From contig NZ_ARXV01000002.1 in NCBI RefSeq assembly GCF_000756665.1, positions 62,001 to 126,000 on the forward strand: DNA of 64,000 bases, written 5' to 3'. Under the pieces are notes generated by a model. It worked only from the letters and a program-made list of their open reading frames with translations. It had not been told where the DNA came from and made no database searches. The stretch is from Alcanivorax nanhaiticus. Its GTDB lineage: Bacteria > Pseudomonadota > Gammaproteobacteria > Pseudomonadales > Alcanivoracaceae. Shown here one piece after another: positions 44,416 to 52,467 of the stretch. Position numbers and translations under genes: made by a program. The number at the start of each line of letters is the position of its first letter. Position 1 is the first letter of the stretch.

Positions 44416-46341
44416 ATGCAAGCTGACTTGTTCGAACAGGTGCCCGAGGCCGACTGGAAAAGCACACTTGAGCAATTGCTCGAGAAAAAAATACTACGTC
44501 ACCTCGATGTAGCGGTGGCGCGCTTTCTCCATGAGCAATCAACCGGTACTCACGATACAGTCCTGTACCTGGCAGCCTTTACCAGTCAGCAACAAGCCAG
44601 CGGCCATCTGTGCCTGGAGCTAAAACAAACTCGAGAGGCATTACGCAGCCAGTTGGGCGAGCTACCTTTTTCCGGCGACTATGCTGACTGGGTGGTCGCC
44701 TTGAGCGAGAGCGATCTGGTCAGCCAGGACGGTACTACACCGTTAGTGTTGGATGGCAGCCGCCTCTACTTGCGCCGTAACTGGTCCCAGGAAGTGGCGG
44801 TGGCCGAGTCCATCCGCCAGCGGCTGGCCACGCCCAGTGCCATCGATGTGAACGAACTGCGCACCGCGCTGGATACGCTTTTTCCTGATTCCGACGGACA
44901 ACTGAACTGGCAAAAGATTGCCTGTGCCCTGGCCAGTCGCAGTGCCATGGCCATCATTACCGGCGGCCCCGGCACCGGTAAAACAACCACCGTGGTCCGC
45001 CTGCTCGGTCTGCTGCAAAGTCTCGCCATGGGGGAAGGCAAACGCCTGCGTATCCGGCTGGCTGCCCCCACCGGTAAAGCCGCCGCGCGACTCACCGAAT
45101 CCATTGGTGATCAGGTTGAGCAACTGGATGTTGAAGCAGCAGTACGTGAGGCCATCCCCACCGACGTCACCACTCTGCATCGCCTGCTCGGTACCCGGCC
45201 GGACAGCCGCCACTTCCGCCATCACCAACACAATCCGCTGCATGCTGACCTGGTGGTAGTGGACGAAGCCAGCATGATCGACATGGACATGATGGCCAGC
45301 CTGTTGCAGGCACTCAGCCCACACACCCGGCTGATCCTGCTAGGCGACAAGGATCAGTTGGCCAGCGTGGAAGCCGGTGCCGTCATGGGCGATCTGTGTC
45401 GTCATGCCCGTGATGGCCGCTATCAAGCGGACACGGTAGCCTTTGTACAACAAAGCTGCAGCATGGATGTCAGCGCTTTTCGGGAACTCCCCGGTCAACC
45501 GGGCAATGCACTGGCCCAGCACACCGCCATGTTGCGCACCAACTGGCGCTCAAAGGATTCGCCAGGCATCAGTGCCCTGGCCAATGCGGTCAACGAGGAA
45601 GACCTGGCCACACTGCGGCAAGCTTTTACCCATCACGACAATCTGCATCGTCACACGCTGAAAAGCGAAAGCGATGATCTGGAACGGCTGCTGCTAAAGG
45701 GGAGTGGTGGCCACCCAGGCCTGCACACCCTGCTGGAAGCGGTGAAAACGCCACCGCGACAAAGGGGCGAATTTGACGATTGGGCCTCCAGCTTGCTCAA
45801 GCAGCTGACCCACCAACAACTGCTCAGCGGCTTGCGCAGCGGCCCTTTCGGCGTGGAGCAACTCAATCAGCGCATCACCCGCTTCCTGCAGCGCCGCGAG
45901 TTGATCCGCGAGCAGGAATGGTACGCAGGCAGGCCGGTGATGATGACCCGTAACGACTATCAGCTTGGGCTGATGAATGGCGACGTGGGACTTACCCTGC
46001 CCTTGCTGGAGGAAAAAAACGGCCACCCCGAATTGCTGCTCCGGGTGGCCTTCCAGCTGCCCGATGGCCGCATCAAGTGGGTGCTACCCAGCCGTCTGGA
46101 CGGAGTGGAGACCGTCTACGCCATGACCGTCCACAAGTCCCAGGGCTCTGAATTCACCCACACCCTGTTGTTACTGCCAGACGCACCGCACCCGCTGCTC
46201 ACCCGCGAGTTGGTCTACACCGCCATCACCCGTGCCCGGCAAACGTTTACGCTGCTGGAATATGGCAAGTCGGTGGTACTGGAAAGCGCAGTAAGGAAGC
46301 CAACGCGCCGGGCATCGGGGCTGGCTGAACGGCTGGGATAA
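44416..46341 (+). CDS. recD: RecD, exodeoxyribonuclease V alpha subunit
   Basis: RecD is the 5'-3' helicase of RecBCD, 641 residues, normal length. Walker A is GGPGTGKTTTVVRLL near residue 185, the Walker B VVVDEASMIDMDMMA near 280, and the C-terminal AMTVHKSQGSEFTHTLLLLP near 570. The start lacks a strong ribosome site, and a repeat spacer lies directly upstream, so its expression may differ from recB. The reading frame is intact. Confidence 0.95.
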   Translation: MQADLFEQVPEADWKSTLEQLLEKKILRHLDVAVARFLHEQSTGTHDTVLYLAAFTSQQQASGHLCLELKQTREALRSQLGELPFSGDYADWVVALSESDLVSQDGTTPLVLDGSRLYLRRNWSQEVAVAESIRQRLATPSAIDVNELRTALDTLFPDSDGQLNWQKIACALASRSAMAIITGGPGTGKTTTVVRLLGLLQSLAMGEGKRLRIRLAAPTGKAAARLTESIGDQVEQLDVEAAVREAIPTDVTTLHRLLGTRPDSRHFRHHQHNPLHADLVVVDEASMIDMDMMASLLQALSPHTRLILLGDKDQLASVEAGAVMGDLCRHARDGRYQADTVAFVQQSCSMDVSAFRELPGQPGNALAQHTAMLRTNWRSKDSPGISALANAVNEEDLATLRQAFTHHDNLHRHTLKSESDDLERLLLKGSGGHPGLHTLLEAVKTPPRQRGEFDDWASSLLKQLTHQQLLSGLRSGPFGVEQLNQRITRFLQRRELIREQEWYAGRPVMMTRNDYQLGLMNGDVGLTLPLLEEKNGHPELLLRVAFQLPDGRIKWVLPSRLDGVETVYAMTVHKSQGSEFTHTLLLLPDAPHPLLTRELVYTAITRARQTFTLLEYGKSVVLESAVRKPTRRASGLAERLG

Positions 46342-46434
46342 GCAGCCGTTCTGCCAAGCTACCACACTGGCATCAGGATCATTAGAATCCGTGCTTCAAC
46401 GTTTACTCGATATCAACAGGACTAGCCGGCAACC

Positions 46435-47262
46435 ATGTCATCCGAATTGACCCGTGTCTCGACGCTCGAACAGTTACGACGCCTTGAAGCCAGCCCGCTT
46501 TTTCAGGGCTCGGTGATTGCCATCATCATCCTCTCGGCGCTGACCATCGGTGCCAATACTTACAGCTTGCCCCCCCTGTTCACCAATATCCTGGGGCTGC
46601 TGGACAATGCCATCACGATCTTCTTCCTGGTGGAAATCCTGTTCCGCTTTAGCGTTCATGCGGACAAGAAACGCTTCCTGCTGGATGGCTGGAACCTGTT
46701 CGACACCCTGGTGGTGATCGGTAGTCTGGTGCCATTGGATAATTCAGAGGTGGTACTGCTGGGCCGGTTGCTGCGGGTGTTCCGGGTACTTCGCCTGGTG
46801 TCAGTGGTGCCGGAATTGCGTTTCCTGATCAACTCCCTGCTCAAGGCTATCCCGCGCATGGGCTACATCGCCCTGTTGATGTTCATCATCTTCTATATCT
46901 ACGCGGCCATGGGTTCCATGTTCTTCGCTGACATTGATGAGACACTGTGGGGCGATGTGGCCATCGCCATGCTGACCCTGTTCAGGGTGGCCACCTTCGA
47001 AGACTGGACCGACGTCATGTACGCCACCATGGACACCTATCCATTGAGTTGGCTGTACTATCTCACGTTTATTTTCCTTACCGCCTTCGTGTTCCTGAAC
47101 ATGATGATCGGCGCCATCCTGGAGGTCATGAGCGAAGAGCAAAATGCCAAGAACGCCCAGCAGGCCCATGATGAACGCGAAAAACTGACCCGCCAGCTGG
47201 CAGACGTACAAGAGCAACTGGCAGAACTTAACAAGCTGATTCGCACACGAAAGAACGACTGA
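46435..47262 (+). CDS. Bacterial voltage-gated sodium channel (BacNaV)
   Basis: A 275-residue single-repeat channel subunit that would act as a homotetramer. There are six membrane segments, with S4 carrying regularly spaced arginines (LLGRLLRVFRVLRLVSVVPELR). The pore loop has the selectivity filter TFEDWTD at residues 187-193, glutamate 189 marking it as sodium-type. S6 is FLTAFVFLNMMIGAILEVM and a C-terminal coiled coil (LTRQLADVQEQLAELNKLI) follows, the known assembly element. Alcanivorax BacNaV channels have been used in structural work. It may help motility, pH or salt adaptation; the direct role is unknown. Confidence 0.92.
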   Translation: MSSELTRVSTLEQLRRLEASPLFQGSVIAIIILSALTIGANTYSLPPLFTNILGLLDNAITIFFLVEILFRFSVHADKKRFLLDGWNLFDTLVVIGSLVPLDNSEVVLLGRLLRVFRVLRLVSVVPELRFLINSLLKAIPRMGYIALLMFIIFYIYAAMGSMFFADIDETLWGDVAIAMLTLFRVATFEDWTDVMYATMDTYPLSWLYYLTFIFLTAFVFLNMMIGAILEVMSEEQNAKNAQQAHDEREKLTRQLADVQEQLAELNKLIRTRKND

Positions 47263-47274
47263 GACAAAAAAAGA

Positions 47275-47315
47275 CGGCCTGGTGAGCCCCAGTCAAAGGG
47301 GCTCGACGCAGGCCG
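47275..47315 (-). terminator. Terminator of the MpaB/Lcp operon
   Basis: Nested stems (CGGCCTG with CAGGCCG outside, GAGCCCC with GGGGCTC inside). Read on the minus strand they end in a run of T residues, 40 bp after the FMN-binding gene stop; the plus strand has only an A run there. Confidence 0.8.
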
Positions 47316-47355
47316 AACGCACACTACTAAAAACCAGAACCAGCAAAAGAAAAAG

Positions 47356-47901
47356 TCAGCGGTTTCCTGCAACGGCTTGATGCAATACCAACGCCATAGC
47401 CGCAACCCGGTTTAGTGCATCCACAGACAAGGTGGCACCGGTAATGCCATCCACCTCTGCAGACAACCCATTATCTTCCGTCAGAGAGAGCCCCAGATAC
47501 TGCTGACGAAACGCTGCCTGATGGATTTCCCCGCCCCGCGGCTCCCGGTAAACCAGAAGCTCAATCACGGCTATCTCACCGGCAGGACTCACACCCACGC
47601 CAATGGTCATGGGCATATCCTTGCTCTTTTCATCAATGATCCAGGCAGTGGTGCCTTCCTGCTCCCAGTAGCGCAGACGCATACCACTGTAGCCATGTCC
47701 CAGCGCCGCTTCTGCTTTTTTGCGGGTTTCCCCGCGCAAAGGCATCAACGAGATGCCCGGGACATGGCTACCATAAACCTTGGCAAGGAAGGCTTCCGGT
47801 TTCAGATACTCGGTTTCGTCGTAGGCTTGCGCCTGCAGGCTGACCGCCAGCATCAATACGCCCACAAGGCGGATCGATGCCCGAAAAAGAATCGCTGTCA
47901 T
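47356..47901 (-). CDS. Periplasmic FMN-binding domain protein
   Basis: A 181-residue exported protein: signal peptide to about residue 26 (LMLAVSLQAQA), then a domain ending in EVDGITGATLSVDALN. This is the site where ApbE attaches FMN covalently in NqrC/RnfG-type domains (D-x-x-S/T-G-A-T-x-T). Here the position normally threonine is serine (TGATLS), so flavinylation may be altered. Its ATG overlaps the stop of the LolB-MpaB/Lcp gene (TGATG), so translation is coupled. It could pass electrons to or from the oxygenases of the same operon. Confidence 0.8.
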   Translation of the reverse strand: MTAILFRASIRLVGVLMLAVSLQAQAYDETEYLKPEAFLAKVYGSHVPGISLMPLRGETRKKAEAALGHGYSGMRLRYWEQEGTTAWIIDEKSKDMPMTIGVGVSPAGEIAVIELLVYREPRGGEIHQAAFRQQYLGLSLTEDNGLSAEVDGITGATLSVDALNRVAAMALVLHQAVAGNR

Positions 47902-49556
47902 CAGTTAACCAGACGTTCCTTGTCGAAGAAGGCTTCAATGAAGAACTGATTCACGCCACCAAGACGCTTACCTTCCAACCGCGCCATGGCTTCATGATAA
48001 ACCGCCTGACGCTCCATGTTTTTCGGCAATAGCGCCCCCATAGTCCAGGCACCTGCACGCATCCACCCATAATTCATTTTCTGCCACCAACCATACTTCA
48101 TGTCGTACTGCTCACGAATTCGCGGCGGGAGTTCGGCAGAAGTAATAATTTCCTGACCCCACATCGGGAAGATCATCCAGATGGATTGTGCCTTGAACAG
48201 ATCATTCTTCAGTTGCATGGCGGCGGGCGTCACGGTCAACTGCGGGCTGGCCCACATGGCCCGGTTATACTCCATGAACTCGTTCCAGTCGGCAGGCAAT
48301 GCGCTCTCAGGAATGCCAAACAACATGGCAAACAGTTTCGTCTCTTCGTAGAAACGATCCTTTTCTTGCTGCGTCAGCGGTTCTTCCATCTCCTCGTACA
48401 TGTGCACGATGGTTTCCCACAGGGTGGCATGTACCCAGATCATCGCGTTGATCTCATTGGCCCGGTATTCAGAACCACGCTCGAAGGCACCACTCTTCTC
48501 GGGCAACTGCCCTTCAATTTCTTCATGGATATCACGTACCTGATTCGCGGATGCCATTACCTGGGGCATGCTTCCATAGGTAACGCTCAGGATGTGATAG
48601 AAAGTGCGACGCGCACGACCGAGCGGATCATTACGAACCACGGAGTGTTCATCAATGCCTGCGGTAACCCAGGGGTGAGCAACCTGCAATAGCAAGGCAC
48701 GACCAGCGCCAAAGCTGCCAGGCAGAGCCATACCCGACAAACGCCACATCATGGAATCCGGGCCATACAGCCCGACTCGTGGATCAGGCAGCTCGTTGTC
48801 ATGAATTTTCAGCAGCTGCTTGCAGAAATTCGCTTCATCAATCCAGCGCGGCAATGGCGCACTGCCATCGCGGGGCACGAGTGTCTGGACGGCATTATCG
48901 CTGGCTGCGGTCTCATCGCCGTTGGCTGCCGCAATGTCTGCCTCACTCACGTTCTGGCCACAGGGGTTGGTCAAATACCCCGTTTCCGCACGCACCAGAT
49001 CCAGACGAAGCTCTTTTTTATCCCCATTAAACTTAATCTCGGCTGGTAACTTGTAGTTTCCGGTGACCGACATGTAATCATGGAAATAAATTTTCCAGCC
49101 ATCTTCCTCAATCTTCTTGGCCAGGTTGGTTCCTTGCTGGGTCACATTGGCGTCCGCCGTGGCAGGCAGGCCACGCACCCAGTAAGACAGAGAGCTCGCC
49201 TTCATGACCGACTGAAAGTGCTGAGCGACTTTTTCTGCCTCATACCCGCCAATCACGTCCAGCATTTCACTCTCTGGCTCATAGATATTGCCACGGATTA
49301 CTGCCTTCGGTTTACCCACCGGGTTATCGCCGAGAATAGCCAACTCGTAATTTTCATCAATCTGCTTGAAGTAGAAGTTGCTCTTGGATTTCACACCATT
49401 GGCGCGCAACTCCATAGCACCCTCCACCATCCATTCGCTGAGCGTTTCGGGAGATTTGGGAACATAATCAGACTCCTTCAGGGAGGAACAACCTTGAAGG
49501 GCCACCAACAACAACCCAAGAAGCACTACTTTTGCGTTTTCGCTAAGCATTTTCAT
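47901..49556 (-). CDS. Lipoprotein fusion: LolB-like domain plus MpaB/Lcp-type (DUF2236) oxygenase domain
   Basis: A 551-residue lipoprotein (lipobox ALQGC, Cys22). Residues about 35-210 resemble LolB: MVEGAMELRANG, SSLSYWVRGLP, and GWKIYFHDYMSVTGNYKLP with a beta strand pattern. Residues about 265-545 are an MPAB_Lcp_cat (DUF2236) domain: GPDSMMWRLSG, AHPWVTAGIDEHSVVRNDPLGRARRTFYHI and WVHATLWETIVHMYEEM. Such domains bind heme b and cleave carbon double bonds in latex-clearing protein and MpaB. I know of no LolB fusion to it. Outer-membrane anchoring at the periplasmic or outer face is implied. It lies between the acyl-CoA synthetase and FMN-binding genes. Confidence 0.88.
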   Translation of the reverse strand: MKMLSENAKVVLLGLLLVALQGCSSLKESDYVPKSPETLSEWMVEGAMELRANGVKSKSNFYFKQIDENYELAILGDNPVGKPKAVIRGNIYEPESEMLDVIGGYEAEKVAQHFQSVMKASSLSYWVRGLPATADANVTQQGTNLAKKIEEDGWKIYFHDYMSVTGNYKLPAEIKFNGDKKELRLDLVRAETGYLTNPCGQNVSEADIAAANGDETAASDNAVQTLVPRDGSAPLPRWIDEANFCKQLLKIHDNELPDPRVGLYGPDSMMWRLSGMALPGSFGAGRALLLQVAHPWVTAGIDEHSVVRNDPLGRARRTFYHILSVTYGSMPQVMASANQVRDIHEEIEGQLPEKSGAFERGSEYRANEINAMIWVHATLWETIVHMYEEMEEPLTQQEKDRFYEETKLFAMLFGIPESALPADWNEFMEYNRAMWASPQLTVTPAAMQLKNDLFKAQSIWMIFPMWGQEIITSAELPPRIREQYDMKYGWWQKMNYGWMRAGAWTMGALLPKNMERQAVYHEAMARLEGKRLGGVNQFFIEAFFDKERLVN

Positions 49557-49597
49557 GAGGCTCTCAACTACGTTTTTTTGTTATCGAAAGGCAGACC

Positions 49598-51268
49598 TCA
49601 TGCGGTCTGCCGTAATGCCTTTTTATCAATCTTGCCGACAGAGGTCAGAGGTATTGCATCAATAAAGAAAATCTCTCTGGGGATCTTGTAAGGGGACATA
49701 TTGTCCCGACAGAAGGTTTCCAGCTGGGCTTTCAGGTCTGATTCGCTGTCCTGGTTATCAGGGGTACGCTGAATATACAGTTGCACCACATCATTACCGG
49801 GGCGATTGGTATCAGGACGGCCAACAACCGCACACATGCCAACCCAGGGAAGGCTTTGCACCTTGCCCTCTACTTCCACCGAGAACACCTTGTAACCACC
49901 CACGATCAGCATATCTTTGCTGCGATCACAGACCCGAACGAAACCGTCTTCATCCATTACCCCGATGTCACCGGTGTGCATCCAGACTTTTCCATCCACT
50001 TCCCGCAGCGCCTTGCGGCTAGCTTCCGGCATTTCCAGATACCCCTGCATCACCTGGGGACCTGCAGCGATAATTTCACCCGCTTCCCCAAGGGGCATGA
50101 CGGTATCACCGGTTTCCGCATCGACGATGCGAACATCGGTACCCGGCAGCGGGATTCCCACATGAGCTTCCTTGAAGTGCGACGCCGGATTCAGGGTGAT
50201 CACCGGGCTGGTTTCAGTCATGCCGTACACTTCACAGAATTTCCCGGCACCCACCACACTTTCCAGTCGCTGCACTTCTTCCTTGGCAAAAGGAGCCGCG
50301 CCTGAAATCGCCATCCGCAGGCCGGAGAAATCCAGTTCTTTGAAGGTCTGATTAGCACACAGCATCTGATACAACGCCGGCACCGCCGCCAGCACCGTCG
50401 GTGTGCGGGCTTTCATTTCACTGACAAAATGATCAATGTCACGGGGATCTGGGATCAGCAAAAAAGTCGACGCTGTACGGAGGGCATTGAACAGCACCGC
50501 AGCACCACCAATGTGGAATAGCGGAAACGCGGAGGCCACGGTCTCTTCACCGGTGCGGTAACCGTAGAAGACATTCGCCTGCAGGTTATTCATGAACAGA
50601 TTACGGGACGTCAGCTTGGCACCTTTGGGCAAGCCGGTGGTGCCTCCGGTGTATTGCAGGTACAACACCTTGTCCATATCAACCCGGGTATTCAGTGGCT
50701 CCCCAGTCTCTGGCAGGTGATCATGCAGGGAAATCGCCGTCACGCCTTCGCTTGTTTCCTCAACGGCTTCGCCATTGCCGGTGAGAATATCCATCGGGCC
50801 AGACACAATCACCGTGCTGAGCGTAGGCACTTTACCCAACACCGGGGGCACTGATGTTTGCCAGAATGGCACCAAGGTCATCAGGATTTTTACTTTGGCA
50901 TCATTGGCCTGGTGAGTAATTTCCGGTGGCGTCATCAGCGGAGAAATACTGGTAGACACCATGCCCAGACGGGCAGCGGCAATAAAGCCGATCACGTACT
51001 GTGGGGTGTTGGGTAATTGTAGGCCCAGCACATCCCCTTCTTTTGCACCCTGGGCAACAAACAATGCCACCAGCCGATCGGCCAGGCTATCCAGTTGCTT
51101 GTAGGTCAGTGCCTGGCCGAGGAACACCAGCGCTTCACGATCAGGGAACCGGGACGCATAGTCACGCACGTAATCAGAGAGTGTTTTCTCTGGCAGATCT
51201 GGCAGGGCGTGCCAATCCTTTCCCAAAGATTCGTAGGTCGACAACCAGGGGCGATTATCCGATTTCAT
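49598..51268 (-). CDS. Acyl-CoA synthetase (AMP-forming, FadD/PimA-like)
   Basis: A 556-residue ANL enzyme activating a fatty or dicarboxylic acid to its CoA ester in the cytoplasm. The P-loop is YTGGTTGLPKGAK (about residue 210), then YGMTETSP (about 350), the GDIGVMDEDGFVRVCDRSKDMLIVGGYKV hinge (about 430) and PLTSVGKIDKKALR at the C-terminus. AAGGTG precedes the ATG. It is the second gene of the operon, 9 bp behind the stand-alone MpaB/Lcp gene and 41 bp before the LolB fusion, consistent with activating the acid that oxidative cleavage yields. Confidence 0.9.
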   Translation of the reverse strand: MKSDNRPWLSTYESLGKDWHALPDLPEKTLSDYVRDYASRFPDREALVFLGQALTYKQLDSLADRLVALFVAQGAKEGDVLGLQLPNTPQYVIGFIAAARLGMVSTSISPLMTPPEITHQANDAKVKILMTLVPFWQTSVPPVLGKVPTLSTVIVSGPMDILTGNGEAVEETSEGVTAISLHDHLPETGEPLNTRVDMDKVLYLQYTGGTTGLPKGAKLTSRNLFMNNLQANVFYGYRTGEETVASAFPLFHIGGAAVLFNALRTASTFLLIPDPRDIDHFVSEMKARTPTVLAAVPALYQMLCANQTFKELDFSGLRMAISGAAPFAKEEVQRLESVVGAGKFCEVYGMTETSPVITLNPASHFKEAHVGIPLPGTDVRIVDAETGDTVMPLGEAGEIIAAGPQVMQGYLEMPEASRKALREVDGKVWMHTGDIGVMDEDGFVRVCDRSKDMLIVGGYKVFSVEVEGKVQSLPWVGMCAVVGRPDTNRPGNDVVQLYIQRTPDNQDSESDLKAQLETFCRDNMSPYKIPREIFFIDAIPLTSVGKIDKKALRQTA

Positions 51269-51277
51269 ATGTGCACC

Positions 51278-52171
51278 TTAAGCGGATTTGTTCAATTTAT
51301 AGGCTTCAGGGTGTTTGCGGGCATCTTCAAACGCCTTGCGGGCCATGGGGATCAAACGTCGCTTCTTCGGTGTGAGTGAATACATCACCCGATAAAAACG
51401 ACACCAGGCCTTGAACAATCGCTGGTCACGACGGGTCCACGGAATATCAAAGCGCTCTCGATATTGCTGTGGCAACGTGGCGCGCAGGTTGAATCGCAAG
51501 AAAGGTCCCACCACCGCCCGGATCATCTTCCAGGCAAACTCCGGCAGCCAGTCAACCGGGGGCTTCGGAATCTCAAGATAGTGGTTGTGCGCCAACAGGT
51601 CTTTAGCCACATCTCCCATCACCAGCTTATCTTTGATCATGTGGTCAAAGTATTCCCAGTATTCGTCGCGGGTCGCGGGCAAGTCCTGATCACGAATACC
51701 CATCAAGCCTCCCAGCTGACGCCATTCGATAAACATCTGCTCTCGCTGTTCCTCGGTGGGTGACTTACCCAGCATCTCGTGCATCCGAATGGTGGCGTCA
51801 TAACCTGTGATGTGTACCCAGCTATACGCCTCCGGATCGAGCGAAAAGTACTTGTTGCCGTTCTTGTCCACCCCTTTGATGGAACGATGAAGATCATAGA
51901 GCTTCACTCCCATCTCGATCGCTTTCTGGGGCCGTGCATACACAATTGGCCACAGCAGGGCTGTCGAGCGCCTGGCTCTACCCCAGGGGTCTGTTTTGTA
52001 AACGGAATGCTCGTCCACACCTGCATCAACAATGGGGTGCGACACCTGAAGTACGAACGCCTGCGGCAGCATCAAGTTAAAGCGCCAGGAACCAAAGTCC
52101 TGCCAGGTCAACGAGTCCGGACCAAGGGGCTTTAGCACGTCACGGCGTGACTGCTCAGCAGTTTGTGTCAT
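51278..52171 (-). CDS. Stand-alone MpaB/Lcp-type (DUF2236) oxygenase-like protein
   Basis: A 297-residue protein that is essentially one MPAB_Lcp_cat domain: SWRFNLMLPQAFVLQVSHPIVDAGVDEHSVYKTDPWGRARRS, then WVHITGYDATIRMHEML, matching the second half of its operon partner. The conserved His, Arg and His positions of the family are present, which would allow heme b ligation. No signal peptide, so it is probably cytoplasmic or membrane-associated from the inside. It is the first gene of the four-gene operon, divergent from the surface lipoprotein. A double-bond cleaving oxygenase is the likely function; the substrate is unknown. Confidence 0.85.
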   Translation of the reverse strand: MTQTAEQSRRDVLKPLGPDSLTWQDFGSWRFNLMLPQAFVLQVSHPIVDAGVDEHSVYKTDPWGRARRSTALLWPIVYARPQKAIEMGVKLYDLHRSIKGVDKNGNKYFSLDPEAYSWVHITGYDATIRMHEMLGKSPTEEQREQMFIEWRQLGGLMGIRDQDLPATRDEYWEYFDHMIKDKLVMGDVAKDLLAHNHYLEIPKPPVDWLPEFAWKMIRAVVGPFLRFNLRATLPQQYRERFDIPWTRRDQRLFKAWCRFYRVMYSLTPKKRRLIPMARKAFEDARKHPEAYKLNKSA

Positions 52172-52240
52172 TGGGCACTCCAGTCATCCAAAATGAGACA
52201 AATTAGAAAATACGTCTCAATCCAGCCATTAGCAAGACAA

Positions 52241-52258
52241 AGAAACATATTTGTTTCT
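52241..52258. promoter_or_regulatory. Palindrome in the divergent promoter region
   Basis: AGAAACA and TGTTTCT form a perfect inverted repeat around a 4-bp centre, 70 bp upstream of the minus-strand operon start. A second regulator or the TetR protein could bind here. Confidence 0.4.
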
Positions 52259-52339
52259 CTTGTCGACTACCCGGCCCTCACTTTTCATGCAGACTGGGGC
52301 TTGCACATAAATAAATGACATATGTTTGTTTCAGACAAC

Positions 52340-52363
52340 GATACAGATATTGATTTCTGTATC
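52340..52363. promoter_or_regulatory. Operator GATACA-N12-TGTATC, copy 1
   Basis: A 24-bp palindrome with 8-bp perfect arms (GATACAGA and TCTGTATC) in the 296-bp gap between the divergent MpaB/Lcp operon and surface-lipoprotein operon. A TATGAT box follows at 52368-52373, so binding would block the -35 region of the plus-strand promoter. The same outer six bases and spacing recur at 57700-57723. The TetR protein at 56789 is the obvious candidate to bind both. Confidence 0.65.
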
Positions 52364-52467
52364 ATAGTATGATTTTTTGAATGCGCAATGTTTCTGGATT
52401 GAAAACCTGGACGGACCTGCCAGCCCTATATCCAAACAACACCTAAAACTGGTGCTGGAGAAAAACA

